A stretch of DNA of 64,000 bases from Ralstonia sp. UNC404CL21Col (lineage in GTDB: Bacteria; Pseudomonadota; Gammaproteobacteria; Burkholderiales; Burkholderiaceae). Position 1 is the first letter of the stretch. Every line of letters begins with the position of its first letter. The stretch lies in NCBI RefSeq assembly GCF_000620465.1, contig NZ_JIBE01000004.1:1-64000 (forward strand), given 5' to 3'. The position numbers and the translations under genes are program-made. Shown in pieces: positions 48,279 to 58,959 of the stretch. The notes beneath the pieces are model-generated. The model was not told where the DNA came from, made no database searches, and worked only from the letters and a program-made list of their open reading frames with translations.

Positions 48279-49220
48279 ATGCCGCAACATCGACGACGTT
48301 TTCTGCAATCCACGCTGGCGCTCGCTGCCGCGCCTGCCTTGTCCATCGCGCAACCCCGCCTCGTGCTCAAGGCGGGCGACCAGAAGGGTGGCCTGCGCGC
48401 GCTGCTGGAAGCGGCCGACTCGCTCAAGGGCGTGCAGTACGACATCCAATGGACCGAGTTTCCGGCGGCTGCTCCGCTGGCCGAAGCGCTCAACGCGGGC
48501 GCGGTCGACTTGGGCCCGATTGGCGATGCGCCAGCCATCTTTGCCTTGGCGGCGGGTACGCGCATCAAGCTGATCGGCGCTAACCGATCGGACCCGTACG
48601 GCACGGCGGTGCTGGTGCGGCCCGATTCTCCGTTGAAGACGGCGGCAGATCTGAAGGGCAAGTCCATCGGTACCAACCGCGGGTCGATCGGGCATTTCGT
48701 GGCGCTCAAGGCGTTGGAGTCGGCGGGGCTGGGTCCGGACGATGCCAACTTCCGCTTCCTGCCGCCGGCAGATGCCAAGCTTGCGCTGGTCAACGGGTCG
48801 ATCGATGCGTGGTCAACGTGGGAGCCCTACACGGCGATGGCCGAAACGGCCAAGCATGCGCGCGTGCTCGTCAGCGGGCGCGGGTTGTGGTCGGGCCTCA
48901 GCTACCTGGCAGCGACCGACGCTGCGCTGGCGGCCAAGCGCGACGCGCTGCGCGACTTTTTGCAGCGCGTGGTGCGTGCGCAGGTGTGGTCGTACCAGCA
49001 TGTCGACAGCTTTTCGGCCACGCTGGCCCGCATCATCGGCATTGCGCCGGAGGCGGCCCGGCTGCAGTTCGCACGTCGACAGACGGTGTGGCGCGCCATC
49101 GATCCGCAGGTCATTGCGGAGCAGCAGCGCACGGCCGATTTCTACGTGAAGGTGGGCCTGCTCAAACAGCGGCTGGAGGTGGCCACCACGTTTGACACGG
49201 GGTTTCCGCTGATCGCCTAG
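48279..49220 (+). CDS. Periplasmic sulfonate-type ABC binding protein (copy 2)
   Basis: 313 residues. A Tat-type start (HRRRFLQSTLALAAAPALS) is followed by an SsuA-like fold (FPAAAPLAEALNAGAVDLGP, IGDAPAIFALAAGT, KGKSIGTNRGSIGH). It differs clearly from copy 1. It may feed the same permease with a second substrate or act as an alternative. Last gene of the operon. Confidence 0.88.
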   Translation: MPQHRRRFLQSTLALAAAPALSIAQPRLVLKAGDQKGGLRALLEAADSLKGVQYDIQWTEFPAAAPLAEALNAGAVDLGPIGDAPAIFALAAGTRIKLIGANRSDPYGTAVLVRPDSPLKTAADLKGKSIGTNRGSIGHFVALKALESAGLGPDDANFRFLPPADAKLALVNGSIDAWSTWEPYTAMAETAKHARVLVSGRGLWSGLSYLAATDAALAAKRDALRDFLQRVVRAQVWSYQHVDSFSATLARIIGIAPEAARLQFARRQTVWRAIDPQVIAEQQRTADFYVKVGLLKQRLEVATTFDTGFPLIA

Positions 49221-49582
49221 CGGGCGTTGCCCGAATGGGATTCCGCACTGGGCCGCGAGCCGCCATGCGGGCCCGCCGTACCCGGCGCTTCTGCGACGTT
49301 CTTGGGCAGGTTGGTGGCGGGCGTGACCGCGTCTGGCGCGTTGTTGCCGCCCTTGCCAAAGCGCGCCGCCAGGCGGTCCTGCACTTCGGTCAGCTGGGCC
49401 TGCTCCTGCGCTTTCTGGGCGCGTTCCGTCTCGGCCTGCTGGGCAGCGGCGGCCTGCTCAGCCGGCGTGGGCGGCGGCAGTTTGCCGTGAGCGGGATGCG
49501 GCAAGGCGACCGTGGTCAGGCCGATGGCCGCCGCGGCGAGCCAGATGGCGGTGCGTGGAATGGTCTGTGGTGTTTGCGGCAT
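49217..49582 (-). CDS. Small secreted hypothetical protein
   Basis: 121 residues. The signal peptide (residues about 10-33) ends in HPAHG. The mature part is rich in Ala, Gln, Glu and Pro (PTPAEQAAAAQQAETERAQK). It contains a helical, probably coiled-coil segment and a disordered tail. No family is recognised. Its 3' end overlaps the end of the binding-protein gene by 4 bp. It is co-oriented with the LysR gene to its right, 55 bp away. Confidence 0.6.
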   Translation of the reverse strand: MPQTPQTIPRTAIWLAAAAIGLTTVALPHPAHGKLPPPTPAEQAAAAQQAETERAQKAQEQAQLTEVQDRLAARFGKGGNNAPDAVTPATNLPKNVAEAPGTAGPHGGSRPSAESHSGNAR

Positions 49583-49637
49583 GGCGGTCTCCGGGGCGGG
49601 ATCGCCATGGCTGCAGCAAATGCAGTGCCGTGTGAGT

Positions 49638-50534
49638 TCAGCGCCGCTCGGCAAGCGCGTTGTGGAGCACCGTCTTGAGCACGTTGAAGACGGGGTTGTC
49701 GTTGTCCTTGCGATAGGCCATCCAGAGTTCCACCGGCTTGGCCGGCGTCGTGCGCACCGGGCGATAGACCACGCCCTCGAAGTGCAGCATGGCCGCTGCT
49801 GCGGGGATGAGCGCCACGCCGATTCCCGCACGCACCAGCGCCAGCATCGAGTGGATCTGGCTGACGTATTCGACGATGTCGGGCAGCACCTCCGCACGCT
49901 CCAGCAGGCTGCTGACCATCTGGTGGAAATAGCGCGCCTCGTATGGCGAATACATCAGCAGTGGCTGGCCCTCGCAGTCGCGCAGGCTGGGGCGTTGCGG
50001 CCAACTGTCGGCCACCGCTTCCGGCAGGGCGATCACGAGCGCTTCCTGCGAGCACGGCACCGCAATCAGCTCGCCATGCTCCACCGGCGGGCGCAGCAGG
50101 CCGACGTCGATTTCACGCGCATCCAGCGCCGCGAGCTGCGCGCCGCTCACCATCTCCTTCAGCGTCAGCCGCACGCCCGGTGAAGCCGCCCGCACGGCGC
50201 TCACGAGCGAAGGCAATTTGCCGTAGCCGACCGATGCGGTAAAGCCGATCGCCAACTGTCCGGCCGCGCCCGTCGCCACGCGCCGCGCCGTGGCTGCTGC
50301 CTCGTCCGCCAGCCGCAGGATGCGCGAGGCGTCGGGCAGAAAACTGCGTCCGGCCGCCGTCAGCTTGACCGAGCGGCTGTTGCGCTCCAACAGTTCGGTG
50401 CCGACCTGATGTTCCAGCAGGCGCACCTGGCGTGACAGCGGCGGCTGCGTCATGTGCAGGCGTTCTGCTGCCCGTCCAAAGTGCAGTTCTTCGGCCACGG
50501 CGACGAAGCAGCGGAGTTGGCTGAGTTCAAACAT
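49638..50534 (-). CDS. LysR-family regulator of the uronate/aldarate cluster
   Basis: 298 residues. The HTH is LHFGRAAERLHMTQPPLSRQ (residues about 17-36) and the effector domain starts LAIGFTASVGYGKLP. The frame is open to 51761, but MFELSQLRCFVAVAEELHFG at 50534 is the conserved start. It is divergent from the periplasmic lactonase gene. A 23-bp palindrome overlaps its start codon and recurs upstream of kdgD, so it probably autoregulates and controls the pathway. Confidence 0.9.
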   Translation of the reverse strand: MFELSQLRCFVAVAEELHFGRAAERLHMTQPPLSRQVRLLEHQVGTELLERNSRSVKLTAAGRSFLPDASRILRLADEAAATARRVATGAAGQLAIGFTASVGYGKLPSLVSAVRAASPGVRLTLKEMVSGAQLAALDAREIDVGLLRPPVEHGELIAVPCSQEALVIALPEAVADSWPQRPSLRDCEGQPLLMYSPYEARYFHQMVSSLLERAEVLPDIVEYVSQIHSMLALVRAGIGVALIPAAAAMLHFEGVVYRPVRTTPAKPVELWMAYRKDNDNPVFNVLKTVLHNALAERR

Positions 50535-50555
50535 CGATTCAAAACCTGTATGGAT
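50533..50555. promoter_or_regulatory. Candidate operator A of the uronate LysR regulator
   Basis: ATCGATTCA-AAACC-TGTATGGAT, an imperfect palindrome with 9-bp arms overlapping the LysR start codon. The sequence to its right (to 50610) resembles the region after operator B, including GGTGCAAGAAT. This suggests a shared regulon. Confidence 0.65.
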
Positions 50556-50651
50556 TGAGTCAGTGCTTATCTTGAAACGGAAAGATCGCCGGTGCAAGAA
50601 TCGGCTCGCCCTTCGGCTCGAAGGGCCAATGACAACCATCAGGAGACGAGC

Positions 50652-51713
50652 ATGTCCATGGAAAGCGCGGAAGTTGGCCGTCGCAGGTTTCTCAAGAATG
50701 TGGCAGGGGCAGGCCTTGCAGCGGCCAGCGGCCTGGCCGGCGCGCAGAAGATCGAAGGGTTCAAGCCGAACGCGCGCTACCCCGACGTGGCGGTGGAAGT
50801 GCTCGACCCGAGCTTCCTGAAATACCGGCTCTACAGCAGCTCGGTAGAGCAGCTCGCCACCGGCATGCGGTGGGCCGAGGGGCCCGTTTACTTTCCCGCC
50901 GGGCGCTACCTGCTGGTGAGCGACATTCCGAACAACCGCATCATGAAATACGACGAGACGAACGGCGCGTTCAGCGTGTTCCGCGAGCCGTCGAACTACG
51001 CCAACGGCAATACGCGCGACCGGCAAGGGCGCCTTGTCACGTGCGAACACTCGGTCACGCGCCGCATCACGCGCACCGAATTCAACGGCAGCATCACCGT
51101 GCTGGCCGATCAGTACCAGGGCAAGCGGCTGAACGCGCCCAACGACATCGTCGTCAAGTCCGACGACAGCATCTGGTTCACCGACCCAACGTTCGGCATC
51201 AACGGCAACTGGGAGGGTTTCAAGGCGCAGCCGGAGCAGGCCACCACCAACGTCTACCGGATCGATCCGAACGGCAGCCTCCGCGCGATCATCACCGACC
51301 TCGTCAACCCGAATGGGCTGGCGTTTTCGCCCGACGAGAAGAAGCTCTACGTGGTCGAGTGGAAGGGCACGCCGTCGCGCAGCATCTGGAGCTACGACAT
51401 CGCGCCCGACGGCACGGCGTCCAACAAGACCAAGCTGATCGACGCCAACGGCGCGGGCGCGTTGGATGGCTTTCGCGTCGACAAGGATGGCAACCTCTGG
51501 TGCGGCTGGGGCTCGGACGGGCGCGTGGGCGTCAACTCCGCCGACTACGACGGCGTGAAAATCTTCAACGCGCATGGAAAGCCGATCGGCTTCATCCACT
51601 TGCCGGAACGCTGCCCCAACCTGACCTTCGGCGGCCCGAAGAACAACCGCCTCTATATGGCGAGCTCGCACTCGCTGTATGCCCTTTACGTGGAGGCCGA
51701 GGGCGCGGTGTAA
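50652..51713 (+). CDS. Tat-exported SMP-30/gluconolactonase-like lactonase
   Basis: 353 residues. A twin-arginine signal (GRRRFLKNVAGAGLAAASGL) is followed by a six-bladed propeller of the SMP-30/gluconolactonase type. Metal-site segments are RWAEGPVYFPA, LNAPNDIVVKSDD, NPNGLAFSPDEKK and DGFRVDKDGNLW. It likely hydrolyses an aldono- or aldarolactone in the periplasm. ATG 50652 has AGGAGAC upstream. A cytosolic paralog is at 59810. Confidence 0.88.
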   Translation: MSMESAEVGRRRFLKNVAGAGLAAASGLAGAQKIEGFKPNARYPDVAVEVLDPSFLKYRLYSSSVEQLATGMRWAEGPVYFPAGRYLLVSDIPNNRIMKYDETNGAFSVFREPSNYANGNTRDRQGRLVTCEHSVTRRITRTEFNGSITVLADQYQGKRLNAPNDIVVKSDDSIWFTDPTFGINGNWEGFKAQPEQATTNVYRIDPNGSLRAIITDLVNPNGLAFSPDEKKLYVVEWKGTPSRSIWSYDIAPDGTASNKTKLIDANGAGALDGFRVDKDGNLWCGWGSDGRVGVNSADYDGVKIFNAHGKPIGFIHLPERCPNLTFGGPKNNRLYMASSHSLYALYVEAEGAV

Positions 51714-51791
51714 GGCGGCACTGACGGGACGCGGCCGCGCCGTCACGTGCGGTCGCAGCATCGGAATCAGCGACCTAGGGAAGACCCTGTA

Positions 51792-51814
51792 TCAATACAA
51801 GTTCTGTATTGATC
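51792..51814. promoter_or_regulatory. Candidate operator B upstream of kdgD
   Basis: ATCAATACA-AGTTC-TGTATTGAT, a perfect palindrome with 9-bp arms, 83 bp before kdgD. It matches operator A in most arm positions and has the T-n-A ends of LysR sites. The flank to 51869 is related to 50555-50610. Confidence 0.8.
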
Positions 51815-51896
51815 GAGTTAGTAGTTGGCTTGGACTTGAATCGATCGCGGTGCAAGAATTCGCTCACCAACAACACGCATTCATCACGAGCGAGAC

Positions 51897-52835
51897 ATGT
51901 CCCGATACAGCCCTAAAGAATTCGCCCAACAGATCGGCTCCGGTCTGCTGTCCTTCCCGATCACGCATTTCAAGGCGTCGGACCTGTCGTTCGACGAGGC
52001 AGCGTATCGCGCCAACCTGAACTGGCTGTTCAGCCACGACGCCGCTGGCCTGTTTGCAGCGGGCGGCACGGGTGAATTCTTCTCGCTCACGGCAGCCGAG
52101 ACCGATCGCGTGGTGCGCGCAGCCGTGGCGGAAACCGGCGGCAAGATTCCGGTGATCGCCCCGGCGGGCCGTGGCACGGCTGAATCGATCGAATACTGCA
52201 AGGCCGCAGAAGCTGCCGGCGCCGACGGCATCCTGCTGCTGCCGCCGTACCTGACCGAAGCGTCGGCGGACGGCGTGGCCGCGCACGTGGAGCAGGTCTG
52301 CAAATCCACCAAGCTGGGTGTGATCGTCTACAACCGCGCCAACCAGGTCCTCGACGAGAACCACCTCGAGCGCCTGGCCGACCGCTGCCCGAACCTCGTC
52401 GGCTTCAAGGATGGCGTGGGCGACCTGGAACTGATGACCCGCATTTACGCCCGCCTGGGCGACCGCTTCACCTACGTCGGTGGCCTGCCGACGGCCGAGA
52501 CCTTTGCGCTGCCGTACCTGACGATGGGCGTGACGACGTATTCGTCGGCCATCTTCAACTTCGTGCCGAAGTTCGCGCTAGAGTTCTACGCCGCCGTGCG
52601 CGCGTTCGACAATGCCAAGGTCTACAAGATGCTCAACGAGTTCGTGCTGCCGTACATCCAGCTGCGCAATCGCAAGCGGGGTTATGCGGTGTCGATCGTC
52701 AAGGCCGGTATGAAGGTCATCGGCCGTGACGCAGGTCCGGTCCGTGCTCCGTTGACTGACCTGACCGACGCCGAGATTGCTGAACTGTCGACGTTGGTGT
52801 CGCGCATTGCCGAAGTGGAAAAGCTGGCGGCCTGA
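51897..52835 (+). CDS. kdgD: 5-Dehydro-4-deoxyglucarate dehydratase
   Basis: 312 residues, dihydrodipicolinate-synthase fold. The Schiff-base lysine is K171 in [10 protein letters not shown], the catalytic tyrosine Y145 is in VIVYNRANQ, and the substrate loop is [13 protein letters not shown]. It decarboxylates and dehydrates 5-dehydro-4-deoxyglucarate to 2-oxoglutarate semialdehyde. It is the first gene after operator B and leads the operon to 62066. Confidence 0.95.
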   Translation: MSRYSPKEFAQQIGSGLLSFPITHFKASDLSFDEAAYRANLNWLFSHDAAGLFAAGGTGEFFSLTAAETDRVVRAAVAETGGKIPVIAPAGRGTAESIEYCKAAEAAGADGILLLPPYLTEASADGVAAHVEQVCKSTKLGVIVYNRANQVLDENHLERLADRCPNLVGFKDGVGDLELMTRIYARLGDRFTYVGGLPTAETFALPYLTMGVTTYSSAIFNFVPKFALEFYAAVRAFDNAKVYKMLNEFVLPYIQLRNRKRGYAVSIVKAGMKVIGRDAGPVRAPLTDLTDAEIAELSTLVSRIAEVEKLAA

Positions 52836-52862
52836 GCGCAACCGAAAACACAAGGAATCCTT

Positions 52863-54434
52863 ATGCAATTGAGCGGCGAACTGTTGTTGGGTGCCGCCCG
52901 CGTAGCGGGTGGTGCCGGCAAGGTTCGCGCCATGAACCCCGCCACCGGGGAATGGCTCGAACCTGAATTCACCCTGGCCTCCAAGGCCGAGGCCGCGCGT
53001 GCCGCTGAACTGGCCGCCGCGGCTTTTGACGCTTACCGCGAGACCGCGCCGGAAACCCGCGCTGCCTTCCTGGAAGCCATCGCCAGCCAGATCGAAGCGC
53101 TGGGCGATGCGCTGATCGAACGCGCGATGGCCGAGTCGGCCTTGCCGCGTCCGCGCCTGGAAGGCGAGCGTGGCCGCACGTGCAACCAGCTGCGCCTGTT
53201 TGCAAGCGTGGTGCGTGCCGGCGATGCCGTGGGCGCGCGGCTTGATTCGGCCTTGCCGGAACGCAAGCCGCTGCCGCGCTCGGACCTGCGCATGCGCCGC
53301 ATTGCGCTCGGCCCGGTGGCCGTGTTTGGTGCGAGCAACTTCCCGCTGGCGTTCTCGGTGGCGGGTGGCGATACCGCATCGGCGCTGGCAGCCGGTTGCC
53401 CGGTGGTCGTGAAGGCGCATCCGGCGCACCCGGGTACGTCCGAACTGGTGGGCCGTGCCATTCAAGCCGCGGTTGCGCAGTGTGGACTGCCGGAAGGCGT
53501 GTTCTCGCTCATCCTGGCCGACAACGATGTGGCGGGCGCGCTGGTGGCGGATCCGCATATCCAGGCCGTCGGCTTTACCGGTTCGCGCGCAGGCGGTCTG
53601 GCGCTGCTGCGCATTGCGCAGGCACGCCCGCAGCCGATTCCCGTGTATGGCGAGCTGAGCGCCATCAACCCGGTGTTCCTGCTGCCCGATGCACTCGCCA
53701 AGCGTGGTGCTGCGCTGGGTCAGCAGTACGTGGCGTCGCTGACGATGGGTGCGGGCCAGTTCTGTACGAACCCGGGTCTGCTGCTCGCCATCGATGGGCC
53801 GGAACTGGATGCCTTTGAAGCGGCTGCCGCTGCCGCCATGGGCGATGTGGCTGCACAGCCGATGCTCACCGCCGGTATCCACAGCGCCTACACGCGCGGC
53901 GTTGACAAGCTGGCCGCCGAGGCAAACGTGCGCTGCGTCGCGCGCGGGCAAGGCAGCGACCAGCCCAACCGCGGGCAAGCCGGCTTCTACGTGACCGATG
54001 CCAAGAGCTTCCAGGCGCAACCGACGCTGCACGACGAGATCTTCGGCGCGACCGGCCTGGTCGTGCGCTGCCGCGATGCAGAAGAGCTGCGCGCGCTGGC
54101 CGAATCGCTCGAAGGCCAATTGACCGCCACGCTGCATCTGGACGCGGGCGACACGGCGATCGCACGTTCGCTGCTGCCGATTCTGGAACGCAAGGCGGGG
54201 CGCATTCTCGCCAACGGCTGGCCGACCGGCGTCGAGGTGTGCCACGCCATGGTGCACGGCGGCCCCTGGCCGGCAACGACCGATGCACGCACGACTTCGG
54301 TCGGCACGGCAGCCATCGAGCGCTTCCTGCGCCCGGTGTGCTACCAGGATCTGCCGGCCGAACTGCTGCCCGAAGCGCTGCAAGACGCCAACCCGCTCAA
54401 GCTGCGCCGCTTGGTGGATGGAGGCTGGGCCTGA
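52863..54434 (+). CDS. 2-Oxoglutarate semialdehyde dehydrogenase (NADP+ type ALDH)
   Basis: 523 residues. The catalytic cysteine is C301 in [10 protein letters not shown]. The cofactor segments are [20 protein letters not shown] and [10 protein letters not shown]. The family's long C-terminus ends [20 protein letters not shown]. It oxidises the KdgD product to 2-oxoglutarate, closing the route to the TCA cycle. It follows kdgD by 27 bp. Confidence 0.93.
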   Translation: MQLSGELLLGAARVAGGAGKVRAMNPATGEWLEPEFTLASKAEAARAAELAAAAFDAYRETAPETRAAFLEAIASQIEALGDALIERAMAESALPRPRLEGERGRTCNQLRLFASVVRAGDAVGARLDSALPERKPLPRSDLRMRRIALGPVAVFGASNFPLAFSVAGGDTASALAAGCPVVVKAHPAHPGTSELVGRAIQAAVAQCGLPEGVFSLILADNDVAGALVADPHIQAVGFTGSRAGGLALLRIAQARPQPIPVYGELSAINPVFLLPDALAKRGAALGQQYVASLTMGAGQFCTNPGLLLAIDGPELDAFEAAAAAAMGDVAAQPMLTAGIHSAYTRGVDKLAAEANVRCVARGQGSDQPNRGQAGFYVTDAKSFQAQPTLHDEIFGATGLVVRCRDAEELRALAESLEGQLTATLHLDAGDTAIARSLLPILERKAGRILANGWPTGVEVCHAMVHGGPWPATTDARTTSVGTAAIERFLRPVCYQDLPAELLPEALQDANPLKLRRLVDGGWA

Positions 54435-54534
54435 AGTCGCAACACGCGATTAGCAAAAAACAACACGCCGGGCCGCACAGGACCCGGCAATTTGATCCTG
54501 CTGGCACGACGGGTGCCGGCCCCAGGAGGAGACG

Positions 54535-55887
54535 ATGGACATCAAAGCCCCCGCAGTGGGAGCACAGGCCGTGCCGCGCGCTGAGCGCATGAGCCGCGTG
54601 CGTTTCGTGATCCTCGCGATGCTGTTTATCGTGACGACCATCAATTATGCCGATCGGGCGACCATCTCCATTGCCGGCTCGGCCATGCAGAAGGAACTCG
54701 GCATCGATGCGGTGTCGCTTGGCTACATTTTTTCGGCGTTCGGCTGGGCTTATGTGATCGCGCAGATCCCAGGCGGCTGGCTGCTCGACCGCTTCGGTTC
54801 GAAGCGCGTCTACACGTTCAGCATTCTGCTGTGGTCGCTCTTCACGCTGGCGCAGGGCGCGATCGGCTTCTTTACCGGCGCCGCCGCCATCGTCATGGTG
54901 TTCTGTCTGCGCTTTCTCGTGGGCGCGGCCGAGGCGCCGTCCTTCCCGGCGAACAGCCGCATTGTGGCAGCGTGGTTTCCGGCCAATGAGCGCGGCACCG
55001 CGGCGGCCATCTTCAACTCCGCGCAATATGCCGCCACCGTGGTGTTTGCCCCGCTGATGGCGTGGCTGGTGCACGCGTTCGGCTGGCATCACGTGTTTAT
55101 CGTGATGGGCGTGATCGGCATCGCCATGGCGATCGTGTGGAGAGCCTTCGTGCACGAACCGAAGGACCACCCGGGCGTGAACCGTGCCGAAATCGAATAC
55201 ATCGAAGCCGGCGGGGGCCTGGTCAATATGGACCGTGCGGGCGTGGCCAAGAACGAGGGTCCGAAACTCGGCTACGTGAAGCAGCTCCTGCAGAACCGCA
55301 TGCTGATGGGCGTGTACATCGCGCAGTACTGCATCAATGCGCTCACCTACTTTTTCATCACGTGGTTCCCGGTGTACCTGGTGCAGGCACGCGGCATGTC
55401 GATCCTGAAAGCGGGCTTCGTTGCGTCGATTCCGGCGGTGTGCGGCTTCCTGGGCGGCATCCTCGGCGGGATCATCTCTGATGCGCTGCTCCGGCGTGGT
55501 GCCTCGCTGTCGGTGGCGCGCAAGGTCCCCATCGTGCTGGGCATGCTGCTCTCCATGACCATGGTGATCTGCAACTACGTCGACGCGCAGGCCATCGTGG
55601 TGGCGGTGATGGCGCTGTCGTTCTTCGGCAAGGGCCTCGGTGCGCTGGGCTGGGCGGTGAACTCCGATACGGCGCCCAAGCAGATCGCCGGCTTGTCGGG
55701 CGCGCTGATGAACACCTTCGGCAACCTGTCGAGCATCACCACGCCCATCGCCATCGGTTACATCGTCAACACCACGGGTTCGTTCAACGGTGCGCTGGTG
55801 TACGTGGGAATCCACGCGCTGGTCGCCATCGTCTGCTACCTGTTCATGGTCGGCGAGATCAAGCGTGTGGAACTCAAGCCGCTGTAA
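54535..55887 (+). CDS. MFS transporter, glucarate/galactarate type (GudP-like)
   Basis: 450 residues, twelve membrane helices, anion:cation symporter branch. Signatures: INYADRATISIAGSAMQKEL and FLVGAAEAPSFPANSRIVAA, then WFPANERGTAAAIFNSAQ. The likely substrate is an aldarate, given the adjacent dehydratases. A GGAGGAGACG ribosome binding site precedes it. A GCCGGG/CCCGGC hairpin at 54467-54488 in the preceding spacer has no T-run. Confidence 0.88.
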   Translation: MDIKAPAVGAQAVPRAERMSRVRFVILAMLFIVTTINYADRATISIAGSAMQKELGIDAVSLGYIFSAFGWAYVIAQIPGGWLLDRFGSKRVYTFSILLWSLFTLAQGAIGFFTGAAAIVMVFCLRFLVGAAEAPSFPANSRIVAAWFPANERGTAAAIFNSAQYAATVVFAPLMAWLVHAFGWHHVFIVMGVIGIAMAIVWRAFVHEPKDHPGVNRAEIEYIEAGGGLVNMDRAGVAKNEGPKLGYVKQLLQNRMLMGVYIAQYCINALTYFFITWFPVYLVQARGMSILKAGFVASIPAVCGFLGGILGGIISDALLRRGASLSVARKVPIVLGMLLSMTMVICNYVDAQAIVVAVMALSFFGKGLGALGWAVNSDTAPKQIAGLSGALMNTFGNLSSITTPIAIGYIVNTTGSFNGALVYVGIHALVAIVCYLFMVGEIKRVELKPL

Positions 55888-55905
55888 GCCACGGGAGCCT
55901 CGTAA

Positions 55906-57315
55906 GTGACGTTGCAATCGATCGAGTCCGGCGCGCGCACCCACACACCGCGGGTGACGGAGATGCAGGTGATTCCCGTCGCGGGCCGCGACAGCATGCT
56001 GCTGAACCTGTGCGGCGCGCATGCACCGTTTTTTACACGGAACCTCGTGATCCTGAAGGACAACGCCGGGCGCACCGGCGTGGGCGAGGTGCCGGGCGGG
56101 GAGGGCATCCGCCAAGCGCTGGAGCGCGTGATTCCGCTGGTGGTCGGTCAATCGATCGGACGTACCAACGGTGTGCTGAACAGCATTCGCCGCGCGCTAG
56201 CCGGCGGCGGCAATGCCGCGCATCAGGCGACGGTGCACCAGGTGACCTCTGCTTCGGAAGCGGCGGTACTGCGCCAGCCGCACGAGATCAACCTGCGCAT
56301 GGACAACGTCATCACGGCGGTGGAAGCGGCGCTGCTCGATCTGCTTGGCCAGTTTCTGGAGGTGCCGGTGGCAGAGCTGCTCGGTGCCGGCCAGCAGCGC
56401 GATAGCGCCCCGATGCTCGCCTATCTGTTCTACGTGGGCGACCGCCGCAAGACCGATCTGCCGTATCTGGATGGCGGGAACGGCACCGACGACTGGCTGC
56501 GCCTGCGCCACGAAGCCGCCATGACACCCGCCGCCATCGCACGACTCGCCGAAGCCGCCACCGAGCGCTACGGTTTTGCAGATTTCAAGCTCAAGGGCGG
56601 CGTGATGCGCGGTGCGGATGAGATGGAGGCGATTGCCGCCATCAAGGCGCGCTTTCCGCACGCCCGCGTCACGCTGGACTCGAACGGCGCGTGGTCGCTC
56701 AACGAGGCGATTGCGCTGTGCAAGGGCCAAGGGCATCTGCTGGCCTATGCCGAAGACCCGTGCGGCCCCGAAGCCGGCTATTCGGGCCGCGAGGTGATGG
56801 CCGAGTTCAAGCGCGCTACCGGCATCCCGACGGCCACCAACATGATCGCGACCGACTGGCGTCAGATGGGCCACGCCGTCCAGCTTCACGCGGTCGATAT
56901 TCCGCTGGCCGATCCGCATTTCTGGACCATGCAAGGCTCCGTGCGCGTCGCGCAACTGTGCGACGAGTGGGGCCTGACGTGGGGCTCGCATTCCAACAAC
57001 CATTTCGATGTGTCGCTGGCGATGTTCACGCATGTGGCCGCCGCCGCGCCGGGCAACATCACGGCCATCGATACGCACTGGATCTGGCAGGAAGCCGAGG
57101 AGCGCCTGACGCGTGAGCCGTTGCGCATCCAGGGCGGCCACGTGGCCGTGCCGGAGCGCCCGGGCCTCGGCATCGAAATCGACATGGAGCGCGTCATGGC
57201 CGCCCATGCGCTGTACAAGACCCTGGGCCCCGGCGCGCGTGACGACGCCATGGCCATGCAATACCTCGTGCCGGGCTGGACGTATGACCCGAAGCGCCCG
57301 AGCCTGGGGCGCTGA
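55906..57315 (+). CDS. gudD: Glucarate dehydratase
   Basis: 469 residues from GTG 55906. Enolase superfamily: the KLKGG lysine segment ([16 protein letters not shown]), metal ligands in VTLDSNGAW and [13 protein letters not shown], and the catalytic His in [14 protein letters not shown]. It converts D-glucarate to 5-dehydro-4-deoxyglucarate. It begins 18 bp after the transporter gene. Confidence 0.95.
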   Translation: MTLQSIESGARTHTPRVTEMQVIPVAGRDSMLLNLCGAHAPFFTRNLVILKDNAGRTGVGEVPGGEGIRQALERVIPLVVGQSIGRTNGVLNSIRRALAGGGNAAHQATVHQVTSASEAAVLRQPHEINLRMDNVITAVEAALLDLLGQFLEVPVAELLGAGQQRDSAPMLAYLFYVGDRRKTDLPYLDGGNGTDDWLRLRHEAAMTPAAIARLAEAATERYGFADFKLKGGVMRGADEMEAIAAIKARFPHARVTLDSNGAWSLNEAIALCKGQGHLLAYAEDPCGPEAGYSGREVMAEFKRATGIPTATNMIATDWRQMGHAVQLHAVDIPLADPHFWTMQGSVRVAQLCDEWGLTWGSHSNNHFDVSLAMFTHVAAAAPGNITAIDTHWIWQEAEERLTREPLRIQGGHVAVPERPGLGIEIDMERVMAAHALYKTLGPGARDDAMAMQYLVPGWTYDPKRPSLGR

Positions 57316-57356
57316 AAAGAAGCCCGTTTGAGTTTGAATCAATCACGGAGTCTGTG

Positions 57357-58958
57357 ATGTCTGAACCGACGCTGGCCCCTGAGGCCGGCAACGCAACTGA
57401 AAAGGCGCTGACGATCCGCGTGCACGACGGTGACAACGTCGCCATCGTCGTCAACGCACGCGGCTTGCCCGCCGGCACGGCGCTGGCCGATGGCACGGTG
57501 CTCGTCGAAGGCGTGCCGCAAGGCCACAAGGTGGCGCTGGTCGACTTGGCCGAAGGCGACGCGATCATTCGCTACAACGAAGTGATCGGCTATGCCGTGA
57601 AGCCGCTGCCGCGCGGTAGCTGGGTCAACGAGCATGCGGTCAAGCTGCCGTCTGCGCCCGCGTTGGATGAATTGCCGCTGGCCACGCGCCCCGACCCGAA
57701 GCTCGCCAAACTGGAGGGCTACACCTTCGAGGGCTATCGCAACGCAGACGGCACGGTGGGCACGAAGAACGTGCTGGGCATCATGACCAGCGTGCAGTGC
57801 GTGGCAGGCGTGACGGATTACGTGGTCGGCCGCATCAAGCGCGAGCTGTTGCCGCGCTTCCCCAACGTCGATGATGTGGTCGCGCTCAACCATGTGTACG
57901 GCTGCGGTGTCGCCATCAACGCGCCTGCCGCCATCGTGCCGATCCGCACGCTGCAGAACCTTGCGCTCAATCCGAACTTTGGCGGCGAGATCATGGTGAT
58001 CGGCCTGGGCTGCGAAAAGCTCGTTCCGGAACGCCTTGTGCCGGAGAAGCTTGCGCCGGGCGGCCGCATTCCGATCGAAGTGGCTGGCACCGCAGATTCG
58101 CCGGTGCTGCGTCTGCAGGACGAAGCCTTCGACGGCTTCATCGGCATGACCGACGCCATCATGGAGATGGCCGAGCGCCGCCTGGAGCATCTCAACAAGC
58201 GCCAGCGGGAAACCTGCCCGGCATCCGACCTCGTGGTCGGGGTGCAGTGCGGCGGCAGCGATGCGTTCTCGGGCGTGACGGCCAATCCGGCGGTCGGCTT
58301 TGCGGCGGACCTGATCGTCCGTGCAGGCGGCACCGTGATGTTCTCGGAAGTGACCGAGGTGCGCGACGCCATCCATCTGCTCACGCCGCGCGCCATCGAT
58401 GAAGACGTCGGCCGCGCGCTGCTGCGCGAGATGGCCTGGTACGACAACTATCTCAGCGGCGGCCAGACTGACCGCAGCGCCAACCCGTCGCCCGGCAACA
58501 AGAAGGGCGGGCTCTCCAACGTGGTGGAAAAAGCGCTGGGTTCGATCGTGAAGTCGGGCAGCACGCCCATCGTTGATGTGCTCGGCCCCGGTGAGAAAGT
58601 GCGTCGCAAGGGCCTAATCTTTGCGGCGACGCCCGCGAGCGATTTCGTATGCGGCACGTTGCAGCTGGCCTCCGGCATGAACCTGCAGGTGTTCACGACC
58701 GGCCGAGGCACGCCGTATGGCCTGGCCATGGCGCCGGTCATCAAGGTGTCGACACGCAAGGCGCTGTCCGAGCGCTGGCATGACCTGATCGACCTTGACG
58801 CAGGCCGCATCGCCACCGGCGAAGCGACTATTGCCGACATCGGCTGGGAACTGTTCCACCTGATTCTTGACGTGGCGAGCGGCCGCAAACAAGTCTGCGC
58901 CGACAAGCTCGGTTTGCATAACGCGCTGGCCCTGTTCAACCCCGCCCCGGTGACCTGA
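57357..58958 (+). CDS. garD: Galactarate dehydratase
   Basis: 533 residues, the UxaA/GarD family. N-terminal SAF-like part (residues about 17-90), then [20 protein letters not shown] and [14 protein letters not shown] with metal-binding cysteines and histidines. The end [20 protein letters not shown] is typical. It converts galactarate to the same product as GudD. ATG 57357 sits 6 nt after GGAG; GTG 57354 is possible. Confidence 0.94.
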   Translation: MSEPTLAPEAGNATEKALTIRVHDGDNVAIVVNARGLPAGTALADGTVLVEGVPQGHKVALVDLAEGDAIIRYNEVIGYAVKPLPRGSWVNEHAVKLPSAPALDELPLATRPDPKLAKLEGYTFEGYRNADGTVGTKNVLGIMTSVQCVAGVTDYVVGRIKRELLPRFPNVDDVVALNHVYGCGVAINAPAAIVPIRTLQNLALNPNFGGEIMVIGLGCEKLVPERLVPEKLAPGGRIPIEVAGTADSPVLRLQDEAFDGFIGMTDAIMEMAERRLEHLNKRQRETCPASDLVVGVQCGGSDAFSGVTANPAVGFAADLIVRAGGTVMFSEVTEVRDAIHLLTPRAIDEDVGRALLREMAWYDNYLSGGQTDRSANPSPGNKKGGLSNVVEKALGSIVKSGSTPIVDVLGPGEKVRRKGLIFAATPASDFVCGTLQLASGMNLQVFTTGRGTPYGLAMAPVIKVSTRKALSERWHDLIDLDAGRIATGEATIADIGWELFHLILDVASGRKQVCADKLGLHNALALFNPAPVT

Positions 58959-58959
58959 T

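Noticed and set aside
52578-54383. Minus-strand frame of 601 codons opposite the semialdehyde dehydrogenase gene
   Set aside because: Shadow of an intact ALDH gene; no start signal or family.
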